Source: Saprospiraceae bacterium
GTDB taxonomy: Bacteria > Bacteroidota > Bacteroidia > Chitinophagales > Saprospiraceae
Length of the DNA stretch: 64,000 nucleotides
Direction: 5' to 3'
NCBI GenBank assembly: GCA_022842725.1
Contig: JALHOZ010000011.1
Coordinates: 60,398-124,397 of the forward strand
Shown: piece by piece, positions 37,614 to 47,754 of the stretch
Layout of the letters: every line of letters starts with the position of its first letter
Position numbering within the stretch: the first letter of the stretch is position 1
Made by a program: the position numbers and the translations under genes
Notes under the pieces: generated by a model
The model's database searches: none
The model's input: the letters and a program-made list of their open reading frames with translations, nothing else
What the model was told of the DNA's origin: nothing

Positions 37614-37643
37614 CAAAGATAATCATATTATGGATACTGTCAA
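37614..37643 (-). promoter_or_regulatory. Promoter of the RRM gene
   Basis: On the minus strand TTG (37643-37641), a 19-base spacer and TATCTTTG (37621-37614) match the Bacteroidota -33/-7 pattern. It gives a leader of about 70 bases. Confidence 0.65.
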
Positions 37644-37694
37644 TATTTATTTTATTATTTTTAAAGATTTTTGCAAAAATAAGACAACATTAAC

Positions 37695-37724
37695 AAAAAA
37701 AGCCGGACACACTGTGCCCGGCTT
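37695..37724 (-). terminator. Terminator of the first giant surface-protein gene
   Basis: AAGCCGG (37700-37706) and CCGGCTT (37718-37724) with an inner CAC/GTG pairing make a strong stem. On the minus strand TTTTTGTTA follows. It lies 30 bases after the stop. Confidence 0.8.
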
Positions 37725-37753
37725 GTAAAACCCAGAATCATTTTATAAACACA

Positions 37754-40700
37754 TTACTCGATCAAAATCATTTTTTTGGTGGCTTTGTAATTACCTGCTT
37801 CAAGCTGATAATAATATACACCTGTTTTTCCACCTAAATGTGAAGACTGAATCAGGTGCTGATGTGTACCTTTTGATACATTGTCTTCTTTGTATTGGTA
37901 GACTTGTCTTCCGTTCATATCAAATACTGTAATCGATACGTTGGCAGCGTCTGCCAGGCTGTAGGTGATTTTTGTATTTTCGGTGAATGGATTCGGTTCG
38001 TTTTGAGCCAATTCGTTAAAGATGGCTTGTTGTCCGTTGGTACCAGTTACAACCAATTGCAGTTTGGAGGTTTCTCCGTTGATGTCATACCATTCTGCTT
38101 TTACTTTTTCAGATTTGATTTGTACATTGTGGTTGTTTGTATTGTTTAATGCTGTAAACTTCAGGGTAAACAATACATCATTGGCATTCATATGGACACC
38201 GTTTGGTGCATCGAAGCTTACATAAATCTTACCTTCAGATGCTTCAGAAACATTGATATGATCATTTTTGATACCGAATACTCCGGATTGAATAGATTCA
38301 TATCTGAATGCTGTTGCATCAAACGTAAGGGTAAACTGTGTACCAAGGGTTGAAACTTGTTCGCTGATGGCAACAGGTATGGAAACTTTCTCTCCTGCTT
38401 TGAAGTTTGCTTCTTCCATGAGAAGAGACATACCGGCATTTCTGTTTTCCAATTCTCTGGTTCTTGCATTGACGACTGCAGAATAATTGACGTCTCCCAC
38501 TTTGACAGCAGTAAAGTTGACATCCGATTTATTTTCAAACAATGAGTCGATATTCACTCTGTTTGGAAAATCATAAGGGAAAGTCGGGTCAATAAACTGG
38601 TATCCAGCCGGGATAAATCTCCATGATGTATTATTTTCGAATGTTGTCGTAAGACCTAAAATCAATTTTCTAAGCAATACGAGGTCACTTGAATTGATAG
38701 ATCTGGAATTATTGATGTCAGCTGCAAGAAGTTCGTATGGAGTTTGGAATGGAGTAATGCCCAGGATGTGTCTCTGAATAAGTACAAGGTCTAAAGTTGA
38801 TACGCCGTTTGTTGCATCGTCATTTTTAAAGGCGTCAATAGACTTTGGATTAAAGGAGTTCACACCGGTAAAAGTATATTTACCTTCATCATTGGTCATA
38901 CTTTTGTTTGTTTCGGCATTCAGCATATTTACCAAACCCACTTCTGTATCTTCCAAACCGTCCTGAATAAATGTTGCTATTCTTCCGGAAACTGAAGGAA
39001 GTAAACCAGGTACGTCAGGACAAACATTTCTGAGTGGTGAATCCTGAAGAATCAGTACCACATCACAAAAATCACTGTTGTTGGACTTATCGAGAACATA
39101 CATTTGTAAAGGAATCCTCGCTACCTGTCCGTTTGGAATATTAGCGCAAGTAAAAGTTCTTGACGTTTGGTTTCCTGCAGCGTTAAAAGAATATCTCAAT
39201 TCGCTTTGCAGGTCACAATTATCTTCACTTTTTACGTTGAAGTCACTTGCCCAAACCGCTGTACTTCCTGTATCATCCATGACCCATACAATCTCTCTGT
39301 AACAGATAGGTGTAGGTGCTTTTCTGTCTCTGATCGTAACTCTGTAGGTACACTCTCTTTCGACTTTACATCTGTTCATCGCAAAAAATCTGATTCTGTG
39401 CGTTCCGACAGGTAAGTTTCTCGTTAAAACATTTCCGTTACCGGTAAATTCAATACTATTGTTATTACCCTGGTCGATAGACCATCTGTATCTGATATTG
39501 TTCGGATCTGTACATGGGTCTGTTGCTGTAGCTGAAAGATTAATCACTTGGTTACAATCATTATCTGTATCATCTATAGTGATATCCGCACATGGTGTGG
39601 TAAACGTAGGTGCCTGAGAACCCGTCAACATAATGGTTTGTGTTCTTTCCCAGATTGGTCCTGATACCGGATTATAATTACACCAATCAATGATTCTCCA
39701 AGTTCTCAAAATTTTGATACAAGCCTCAGGTGTATCATAAAACTCCTGATCTGTATGAGACATGGCAAGGTTGGTACAATCTACATTGGTCGGAACAGGT
39801 TTGCTGTTCAACACTTCAGGCGTGGCATCATCCAGGTCGCAGGAAGCGATGGTGACGTCAGCAGGCCACGTTACGTTGATATTTCCGTTAAACGGATTGT
39901 TATCTCTTACGGTAATTGTCTGAGGACAAGTTATAAAGTTACCCTGAGGATCCTGAGCTCTCCATACTCTGGTAACTACACCCACTCCGCAGGCATTTAA
40001 TGCACCCGGAGGTGTTGACGTGATGGTTACCTGACAGTTATCATTAAATATGGTAGGTCTTCCTGTAAGATCCAGGTTCAGATGGTCCTGACCACACTGA
40101 ATGGTAACATTTGGCGGACATTGTAAAGTTGGTCTTTGTTTATCCTGAACTTCAACATTAGCTTCGCAAATATTAAAATTACCTGATTTGTCCCATACTC
40201 TCAACTGTACTCTTACAAAGGAAACCGGAGTGGTAATATCAGAGCAACAGAAATTAACAGATCTGCCCCATTGAAGATCCTGAGGATATCCTGCACAAGT
40301 TGTTGTTTTTCTTCTGATTTGGAAAGAATCAATAGCACAGTTATCTGTACTGTTGTCATCCAAAGAAGCTGCGTACAATTTACCCCAACCATCATGAGAT
40401 AAAGCTACGGATGTTGTACCTTCACAAATAGCTGTTGGTGGTTGTCTGTCTACGACAAAGATTTCAGTGAAGGCTTCTGTTGTGTTTCCACAAGCATCCG
40501 TCACTGTATATCTGATCCAGTTACATCCCTGAGGAAGCCCTGAAATTCTGTATCCTGTTGTTGAGTTTCCTGTGACATTTGCTGTTGAATAAGCACCGTT
40601 AGTAGGAGGTAATTCAGTACCGTCATTAGCAATGTAAGCTACGGTATATGTCCAGGATGAACATTCCATTGTAACGGTAGGTCTCAATACATTCCATGTG

Positions 40701-42100
40701 CCGGTACAAAGGTTAGGATCGGTATAAGCTATAGATGAAACTTTGTTTAAACAACTTTGGATGCCAACAAATTCTGTAGGAAGATTTGGAACGATAGTAA
40801 CCTCAGGTTTTCTATCGTCAACCACTTTGATGATCTGTAAAAAAGTTCTTTCTCCACCTGTACACCAGTCGATAACAAACCATTGTCTTAACACTTTGTA
40901 AGAGCCCCCACAGATTTCGAATCTGATGTCCGTGTAATAATATTGGAAATTAGCACATTCGATTCCCATTGGTCTGCCTGTTGCAGTAACAAGTGGAAAA
41001 CCATCAGCATCTAACGGAGGAGCAATCAAACAAGTAAATGCAGGCAGATCCAATCCGTCATAACTTCTTGGAGGTACTACAGAAGCAAGATCTCCTTTCT
41101 GAATATAAAATACCTGCTCTTTAACTACAGTGTTTCCCTGTCTGTCTTTAACCGTCCATTGTCTGGTGATTTTTTTACCGAAAGGAGCACTACAAGCAAG
41201 TTTTTCAACTTTATCAATTTTGTCGTAAGTCAATGTGGTATTATCACAATTGTCTCTGAATACCGGTCTGTTTTGAGCGTTGGTCGCTGTTTGAGCCAGG
41301 AATGATGCTTCATTAGCACAAGTAACCACACAAAGGGAAGTTGCTGTAGAGGTGATAAAACTACCCACAGAACTGCTCATCGTGATGCTGTACGGTTCTC
41401 CTGATAAAGGAGCTGCATTACTTGGTGTACTGATGACCACAATATAATTGGTTGCAGAAAACAAGGAAGCAGATATTGCTGTCAGGTTTGTTGCAATCAG
41501 GTTGGTACACGGAGAAGCAGGGTTAAAACTACCTGAGTACAAAGATATTCTTGTAAAATTGTTAGACAAAGCCAGATTGACTGTTGCACTTTGAGAGATG
41601 GCAAAAGTATCTAATGTGTAAAAAACACCATTGTCAAAACCTGTACAAGCATTACTTTGAGGTCTGTTGTACGTTCCATCAGTCTGGAAAACCCTTCCTG
41701 AAAGAGAGGTAATCGCTTCCGTACAAGGGCATGTCTCAATGACCGGTGGCAATTTATCCTCGATGGTGGCATATCCCCAGCATGAGTTTGGACAACCTGT
41801 AAGGGTTACTTTCACCTGAAGGGTCATACCGATGTGGTCTCTTGTGACAATGGCGCCCGGAATCACTGTTCCGTTTGGTCTTCTCACTTCAACCGTGTAC
41901 ATAGCATCAGGGTATGCCTGAGCTTCCAGAATCAAACTGGCTACAACGGGAACTGAACAATCGTTGTCTAAAGAAATTTGTACGCCGTCATTACAAACCA
42001 TAATGGAATTGCAATCCTGGGCTGTACCTTGATAGGAAAACAAAATTCCCATCAGCAGCATAAAAGATGCTATCATTGAATGCTTACTTCGATTCATCAT
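37754..42100 (-). CDS. Giant modular T9SS surface protein with dockerin-like and cohesin-like domains
   Basis: The product has about 1448 residues. A signal peptide (MMNRSKHSMIASFMLLMGILFSYQGTAQ) leads into an N-terminal domain and a series of Cys-rich HYR/Ig-like beta-sandwich modules (recurring DxxPP.. and DxCGN.T motifs such as TDACGNTTEAFTEIFVVDRQPP). Around residues 1088-1155 lies a type I dockerin-like pair of calcium loops (ATNGVSTLDLVLIQRHILG; DINNSRSINSSDLVLLRKLILG). A cohesin-like sandwich (about 1210-1345) and a type A T9SS sorting domain (NEPNPFTENTKITYSL ... KKMILIE) follow. It is probably secreted and anchored at the cell surface. An in-frame ATG 42 bases upstream is possible, but it only lengthens the pre-signal region. 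The next gene upstream is a paralogue. Confidence 0.88.
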   Translation of the reverse strand: MMNRSKHSMIASFMLLMGILFSYQGTAQDCNSIMVCNDGVQISLDNDCSVPVVASLILEAQAYPDAMYTVEVRRPNGTVIPGAIVTRDHIGMTLQVKVTLTGCPNSCWGYATIEDKLPPVIETCPCTEAITSLSGRVFQTDGTYNRPQSNACTGFDNGVFYTLDTFAISQSATVNLALSNNFTRISLYSGSFNPASPCTNLIATNLTAISASLFSATNYIVVISTPSNAAPLSGEPYSITMSSSVGSFITSTATSLCVVTCANEASFLAQTATNAQNRPVFRDNCDNTTLTYDKIDKVEKLACSAPFGKKITRQWTVKDRQGNTVVKEQVFYIQKGDLASVVPPRSYDGLDLPAFTCLIAPPLDADGFPLVTATGRPMGIECANFQYYYTDIRFEICGGSYKVLRQWFVIDWCTGGERTFLQIIKVVDDRKPEVTIVPNLPTEFVGIQSCLNKVSSIAYTDPNLCTGTWNVLRPTVTMECSSWTYTVAYIANDGTELPPTNGAYSTANVTGNSTTGYRISGLPQGCNWIRYTVTDACGNTTEAFTEIFVVDRQPPTAICEGTTSVALSHDGWGKLYAASLDDNSTDNCAIDSFQIRRKTTTCAGYPQDLQWGRSVNFCCSDITTPVSFVRVQLRVWDKSGNFNICEANVEVQDKQRPTLQCPPNVTIQCGQDHLNLDLTGRPTIFNDNCQVTITSTPPGALNACGVGVVTRVWRAQDPQGNFITCPQTITVRDNNPFNGNINVTWPADVTIASCDLDDATPEVLNSKPVPTNVDCTNLAMSHTDQEFYDTPEACIKILRTWRIIDWCNYNPVSGPIWERTQTIMLTGSQAPTFTTPCADITIDDTDNDCNQVINLSATATDPCTDPNNIRYRWSIDQGNNNSIEFTGNGNVLTRNLPVGTHRIRFFAMNRCKVERECTYRVTIRDRKAPTPICYREIVWVMDDTGSTAVWASDFNVKSEDNCDLQSELRYSFNAAGNQTSRTFTCANIPNGQVARIPLQMYVLDKSNNSDFCDVVLILQDSPLRNVCPDVPGLLPSVSGRIATFIQDGLEDTEVGLVNMLNAETNKSMTNDEGKYTFTGVNSFNPKSIDAFKNDDATNGVSTLDLVLIQRHILGITPFQTPYELLAADINNSRSINSSDLVLLRKLILGLTTTFENNTSWRFIPAGYQFIDPTFPYDFPNRVNIDSLFENKSDVNFTAVKVGDVNYSAVVNARTRELENRNAGMSLLMEEANFKAGEKVSIPVAISEQVSTLGTQFTLTFDATAFRYESIQSGVFGIKNDHINVSEASEGKIYVSFDAPNGVHMNANDVLFTLKFTALNNTNNHNVQIKSEKVKAEWYDINGETSKLQLVVTGTNGQQAIFNELAQNEPNPFTENTKITYSLADAANVSITVFDMNGRQVYQYKEDNVSKGTHQHLIQSSHLGGKTGVYYYQLEAGNYKATKKMILIE

Positions 42101-42260
42101 TTTGGATAAATTTATAAGTTTAGCAAGTGTTAAAATTCTCATTTTCAGTAAATTAAAATGTGTGTATATAAAAATGAACTCTTGATTTATACTTTATTTT
42201 CAGGCATACCAAGGGCCGTCCAATGATTGGAAACAAGCCCGTGGTAACCTTTATTATTGT

Positions 42261-45200
42261 TTATTTAATGGCAATCATTCGTTTTACAGCCGAATCGTAT
42301 TGTGTGTCAACCCGGTAGTAAAGAAGTCCCTGAACATCGATACTTTGTATATCAATATCGGCATTGTGTCTGCCTTTGCCATAATAATCTTCGTGTTTGT
42401 AAATGACCTTACCTGTCACATCATAGATGGTGATTTTAACCTGACTTTCTATTGGCAAGTTGAAGCTGACGGTCGTCTTACCTGTGAATGGGTTTGGTAC
42501 GTTCTGGAAGAGTTCAAACTTATCCTCCATATGTAAGGAAGAGAATCTGAAAGTCTGAGCTTTAACGGTATTTCCTTCTGTTGAATACATTTCCGGTTTC
42601 AGACCACCATCAAAAAGGCTGAGAATTTCTGCATTTTCAACATTTTTGTTCAGTTTTACAGATACCGTCATGAAGTCATTTGACAACAATGATTCCTCTT
42701 GTGTATTCCAGCTAACGTTGACAACACCTGATGAAGATTGGTTCCATGCTACGTGTTCGTCTTTGAGAGATACCGTTTGAGAAGTGATGTCTGTCATTTT
42801 ACCGATTTCAGCCGGTACAAACAATGACATTTGTAATCCCAATGCTTTTAAAGCTTGATCACCGCTGACAGATACTGTCACTGTTTCACCTTCTTTTCCT
42901 GTTACTCTGCTTTGAGTCAGGGTAAGTGCGGATCTTGAATCCAAATTGTTGTTTTTAGCATTCATTTCGACAGACTCGTTTACATCTCCGATTTTGACAC
43001 CGATGAAATCAATTCCTCCTGTACTGAAGTTAAGATTTTGCATCTTCACTTTATCAATGAAAGGGAAAGGATGTTCAGGATTCATATTTTGTGAAGTTTC
43101 CACAAATCTCCAGCTTTGGTTATTCGGGAACGTTTCATGAATGCCCAGAATCAGTTTTCTCAATTCAACAAGGTCAAGAGAATTGATTTTTAAATCGCTG
43201 TTGATGTCTGATGCAATCATCTTGTATGGGCTATTTAAGGCTTCCATACCTAAAATATGTCTTTGTATCAATACCAGGTCAAGCGTAGACACACCATTTG
43301 TGTGGTCTTTGTCCAGAATAGGGTTAACTACATAATCCTGATTTTTAGCCAACGAGGAGAACAAATACTGACCGTCTCCGTTGGTTTTTCTAACCATTGG
43401 AAACTCAGGCAGGGAGGCTTGTAACTGAACATCAAGACTTTCAATCGGAGCCATATTAGACTGGTAGATATTACCGGAAATATTGATTCTTCCGTTAGGA
43501 TCACCTTCGTCTATATCATCAAGATTACATGCATTTGTATTATCCTGAATTCTTAATGTCACTGTACAAAAGTCACTGTTGCCCTGAGCATCGATAAAAT
43601 ATACTTTGATATCAGAGAAAACCGTAGTGGAAGCTGTCATATCAGCACATGTAAACGTTCTTGAAATCAACATTCTGTTTGTCGGACTGAATGATGCGAC
43701 GACCGGAGTACAGTTGTCTGTAGAACCAAGGTCAAAATCTGAAGCCCAGATGGAGACATTTTGTGTTGCAGGCATGATTACTGTAACAATATCAGACAAA
43801 CAATAAGGCGTTGGTTTTTTGGTGTCTATCAATGTAAAGGTATTTGGTCTGGTCGTTGTATTACCACACTCATCCTTAACAGACCAGGTAAGTCTATGGG
43901 TTCCGTAAGCCATATCTCTGTTGAAAGTGCTTCCGTTTCCTGTAAAGTCAGTGGTTCCGTTATTATCAATATCCAATGCCCACGTCCAGATTAAATCTGA
44001 AGGACTTGTACAATCATCCGTTGCTGTAGCTGTAACACGTACATTAGCAAGACATGTTCCTACCGGAGTGATAATCAAATCTTCCGGTCTGTGACCGAAT
44101 GTGATATTTGGTCCGGAATTGTTATTGACCATGATCACCTGGAATTCAGACCAGCTTCTTGGTAACAAAGGATTGTTTGCATCTCTTTGGCACCAGTCAA
44201 TAACGGTCCATTTTCTCAATATCTTCACACATGCTTCGTTGGTGTACTGGAAGATCACATCTTCGTAATCTGCAGCTACCTGAGCACAATTGTCACTGTT
44301 CCATGTAGGTCTTTGTCTTCCTGCAGGTAAATCTTCAGGAAGTACAGGTCTTGAAGTACAACCATTAACAGTAACAGGTCCTGTAGGGAAAGTGATATTT
44401 CCTCTTACAAAAGGTGTCTGGTCAACCACAAATATTCTTTGGGTTCTGGTTATTCTGTTATTAAAGTTGTCGGTAGCTCTCCAGATTCTTCTGATCTCTC
44501 CGACTCCGCATTCATTTCTAAGGTCAGAAACTGAATCTCTTACCGTAACATTACAATTATCTGTTGCTGTAGCGGTGCCATAAGCTGTAAGATTTGTCAA
44601 AGTAACAGGTACCGCACAGTCAATGGTCACATCATTCGGGAAGTTGACCCATGTCGGAGCCATATGATCCTGAACTTCTGTTTCTACCATACATTCGTTT
44701 TCGTTGCCTGATAAGTCACGAACTTTTAAGACAACTCTCACGATGCTGCCGATATCAGAACAACAAAACTTAACAGAATCTCTGAAGATAAGGTGATCTG
44801 TACATGTTGAAGCGTCCATTCTGGCTACTTTCATATAGCCAATACCACAATTATCCCAACTTCCGTCATCAAATGTATAAACACCTGCAAAAGCCATTCC
44901 GTCGCTGCCAAGAGCAACAACTGAATTTTTGTCACAAACCGGGATTGGTCTTTCTTTGTCATCAATATTTACTTCTGTTTGAATAAATGATGTATTACCG
45001 CATGCATCAGTAGCAGTATATCTTATCCAGACAGTTGGAGAGTCGGTAATGACCGAATTAATCCTGTAATTTCCGTTTGGAAGTCTGACTACACCGGCTG
45101 TTGTAAAATTCCCTGAAGCATCAGCATCCTTATAAGCAACGGTATAATCCCAGCTTGAGCATTCAGGTGTCGACAGTGTCAAAGGGGGTAAATCAATAAT

Positions 45201-46919
45201 ACCACCGCACACGAAGGTACTTGTTCCAACTTCAAATTCATCTATGCCCACAAGTGCCGGTGGCGTTCTGTCCATTACCGTTATCGTTTGTGTATGCCTT
45301 CTGATACCGGCTTCACCTGGTGTACAATGGTCAATCACTCTCCATCTTCTTAAGATTTTAAATGACTTATCACCGCACTTAGGCAATTTGGTATCTACAA
45401 AATCCACTGTTGCACTCAAACAAACCACTCCTTCAGGATAACCTGTAGTGTCAGGGTGAGGATGTCCGAAATATTCGTGTCCGACAGGGAATGTTTTATA
45501 TCCTGAACAAGCTTCAATGCTTGCATTAGGTCCCAAAACATCGTCATAGTTAACAGGGAAAGTAACATCAGCCAAAAGGGCTCTTTCTACCTGAATAACA
45601 TGAGAACATGTACTGGTATTTCCTGAATTATCCGTTGCTACCCATGTTCTTGTGATCTCGCTGCTGTATTCATTGGCGCAGTCGTTAAATTCGACTTCAT
45701 CAACATATTGAACGGTGATATCACTACATAGGTCAAAATTGAGTACCTTGTATCTGCCGCCACCTAAAGAGGTGATGTTGTTGACATTGAAACCAGGACC
45801 AAACGGATATCCGATGGTTGCAGGTGATAAGTCATCTTCACAAGTGACAATCAAACTATCAATACAAATGAGCTCAGGAATAGATTTATCTTCAATTTTT
45901 GCATAACCCCAACAAGAGTTGTTGCTGCATGGATTTGAAACTTCTACTTTAATGATTTTATTAATAAATGAATAACCCAAAGTATCCAAAGAAATATTAT
46001 TTCCATTGGACAAATCGGTCAAAACCACATTATATGCATCATTGGTGTACTGCATATCCTGAAGAATCATTTCAGGAGTGATCAACATCACGCAACTCGG
46101 GTTCATCGAAATGTTTACCAGATTATTACACGCCATCACCTCCGCAACCGTATTGACTACCGAAACAGGTATGGTGTAAGAGAACTCACATGGAATTGCC
46201 TGAGTCGGATACGAAGCCAGAGTACCTGATACTGTCACACTACCATTGGTAGGATTGGCCGGCCAGGCAACCGAAATAGATGGTGTTCCTTGTCCGTTGA
46301 TAATAGTACCACCATCAACTGTCCAGTCTATGCCACTTGCAAGTGCCAATGTTGCGCCGATCGAGTAAGTGGCGTCATCACTTGTACAAATGCTTCTCGG
46401 ACCATTGATACCAACCAATGCCAGCGTTGGATACGCGCAGGAATTGATATTACTAATGGTATAATGTGTAACACCATTAGTAAACACTACAGTCCATCCC
46501 TGTCCTGAGACACGTCTTCCCTGTAATGAGTATACACCTGAACCCGGTGCGGTTTCAGGTATAACGGTACCTAATAAAATGGAAACAGGCGCAGCCGGTG
46601 GTGCCGGTGAGCTTGGGCTGTAAAACCCTGAGGCTGAGATAATCGTCCAGTCCGCGCCAACTCCCGGATCTTCGGTAATGATGATTTCCTCGGCATATTG
46701 GCCATCGGAAGTACCGTTGATAGGTGTGGAAGCGTTGTCCAGACAGTCACACTCTGAAGACGCGATACCAATGTTGGTTCTTGCGTTCAAAGGGTTGCCC
46801 GGACCCTGGGCCTGAAGGTTACCTAATCCCAGAAATAAAAATACTCCGAAGATCAGGAATAGATACGAACCGGAATCCTTGACCCGGCTCAATAATCGTG
46901 TAAATAATGGTCTCTTCAT
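42261..46919 (-). CDS. Second giant modular T9SS surface protein, paralogue of its neighbour
   Basis: The product has 1552 residues. An N-terminal signal segment (SYLFLIFGVFLFLGLGNLQAQ) precedes an Ig/PKD-like region and Cys-rich HYR-like modules parallel to those next door (for example TNEACVKILRKWTVIDWCQ against PEACIKILRTWRIIDWC). A dockerin-like pair lies near 1197-1265 (DHTNGVSTLDLVLIQRHILG; DINSDLKINSLDLVELRKLILG, with Asp/Asn calcium ligands). A cohesin-like sandwich (about 1325-1450) and a T9SS sorting domain (VPNPFTGKTTVSFNL ... VKRMIAIK) end it. The genes lie 160 bases apart with the same orientation and shared modular order, so they arose by duplication. Role unknown; adhesion or an extracellular scaffold is inference. 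Confidence 0.88.
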   Translation of the reverse strand: MKRPLFTRLLSRVKDSGSYLFLIFGVFLFLGLGNLQAQGPGNPLNARTNIGIASSECDCLDNASTPINGTSDGQYAEEIIITEDPGVGADWTIISASGFYSPSSPAPPAAPVSILLGTVIPETAPGSGVYSLQGRRVSGQGWTVVFTNGVTHYTISNINSCAYPTLALVGINGPRSICTSDDATYSIGATLALASGIDWTVDGGTIINGQGTPSISVAWPANPTNGSVTVSGTLASYPTQAIPCEFSYTIPVSVVNTVAEVMACNNLVNISMNPSCVMLITPEMILQDMQYTNDAYNVVLTDLSNGNNISLDTLGYSFINKIIKVEVSNPCSNNSCWGYAKIEDKSIPELICIDSLIVTCEDDLSPATIGYPFGPGFNVNNITSLGGGRYKVLNFDLCSDITVQYVDEVEFNDCANEYSSEITRTWVATDNSGNTSTCSHVIQVERALLADVTFPVNYDDVLGPNASIEACSGYKTFPVGHEYFGHPHPDTTGYPEGVVCLSATVDFVDTKLPKCGDKSFKILRRWRVIDHCTPGEAGIRRHTQTITVMDRTPPALVGIDEFEVGTSTFVCGGIIDLPPLTLSTPECSSWDYTVAYKDADASGNFTTAGVVRLPNGNYRINSVITDSPTVWIRYTATDACGNTSFIQTEVNIDDKERPIPVCDKNSVVALGSDGMAFAGVYTFDDGSWDNCGIGYMKVARMDASTCTDHLIFRDSVKFCCSDIGSIVRVVLKVRDLSGNENECMVETEVQDHMAPTWVNFPNDVTIDCAVPVTLTNLTAYGTATATDNCNVTVRDSVSDLRNECGVGEIRRIWRATDNFNNRITRTQRIFVVDQTPFVRGNITFPTGPVTVNGCTSRPVLPEDLPAGRQRPTWNSDNCAQVAADYEDVIFQYTNEACVKILRKWTVIDWCQRDANNPLLPRSWSEFQVIMVNNNSGPNITFGHRPEDLIITPVGTCLANVRVTATATDDCTSPSDLIWTWALDIDNNGTTDFTGNGSTFNRDMAYGTHRLTWSVKDECGNTTTRPNTFTLIDTKKPTPYCLSDIVTVIMPATQNVSIWASDFDLGSTDNCTPVVASFSPTNRMLISRTFTCADMTASTTVFSDIKVYFIDAQGNSDFCTVTLRIQDNTNACNLDDIDEGDPNGRINISGNIYQSNMAPIESLDVQLQASLPEFPMVRKTNGDGQYLFSSLAKNQDYVVNPILDKDHTNGVSTLDLVLIQRHILGMEALNSPYKMIASDINSDLKINSLDLVELRKLILGIHETFPNNQSWRFVETSQNMNPEHPFPFIDKVKMQNLNFSTGGIDFIGVKIGDVNESVEMNAKNNNLDSRSALTLTQSRVTGKEGETVTVSVSGDQALKALGLQMSLFVPAEIGKMTDITSQTVSLKDEHVAWNQSSSGVVNVSWNTQEESLLSNDFMTVSVKLNKNVENAEILSLFDGGLKPEMYSTEGNTVKAQTFRFSSLHMEDKFELFQNVPNPFTGKTTVSFNLPIESQVKITIYDVTGKVIYKHEDYYGKGRHNADIDIQSIDVQGLLYYRVDTQYDSAVKRMIAIK

Positions 46920-47754
46920 CGATTGATGGATTTTGTAAAATTCGTTATTGCTAATAAAATGTTTAAAAATGACTGCACAGTCCTTCGACCGTCCAGATGG
47001 GTTGCGTGTAATTCTGGTGTATCACCGGATTTTATTCTTTTGGAATGTTCATCCGGAATCCACGATGACATAAGACCAAATTTCAGACCAATTTTTTTTT
47101 CACATAAGTGTTATTTTTAATATGAAAACACATTAATTTTTTACGTAATATTTAACATATTCAACAACAACTAAAAAACAGGTTTTAAAAAATATAAGAA
47201 AAAAATAAAAAAAATTCATTAAATGATAAACTTTGGGAAATTGCTACCCATTAACCATGCTATACAATGTTTTTTAGTGGTTTTTCCCGATTGATTTCAC
47301 ACACAAACTCATGGAAAACTCTTTGTTTTTATATATCAAAACATACATTTCAGCCCTTTAAAACCGCGACTATTCCTTTCAAAAGGTGTCCACCCAAGTC
47401 CCAACCACAACCATATAGCCTAATTATCAATCGGTTAGCCCGATTTTTTCATTATCGAACGGATATAACAATGTCATACCTTTATCAGGTACCTTTCCCT
47501 TATGAATTTGGAAATGTTTATTTTAAAATATAGTTCCCCTCTTTAATGATGAAATAGTTGAGCACCTGTGGGTTTATTCCTTTTTTTTACTAAAATGCCA
47601 ATCCTTTGAGTTTTTAAGTGCCATCCCTACCCTTCTTTGTTTATGGCAGAAACGCAAAGTTTAAAAGACGTGATACTCAAACCGGTTTTTTGGGGTAAAA
47701 CCGATTACCAAACAAATAATCATAAAAAAACATAAACTGATGGAACCAATACGG
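46920..47754. other. 835-base stretch without a recognisable gene
   Basis: I see no credible ORF (the longest frames have no start context or family resemblance), no tRNA shape and no promoter box close to the giant gene. The middle part (about 47090-47220) is extremely A/T-rich. The far end includes AAACCGGTTTTTTGGGGTAAAACCG near 47679-47703, a weak inverted pattern. Confidence 0.5.

Noticed and set aside
44290..44340. Peptide EDLPAGR in the giant protein and again in the sortilin-like protein (near 690)
   Set aside because: Short LPAGR-type inserts can mark dispersed repeats in some genomes, but the DNA of the two copies differs and both fit their protein context; treated as coincidence.
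47267..47533. 88-residue + ORF in the large intergenic stretch
   Set aside because: No domain, no promoter and no coding-like composition; probably chance.
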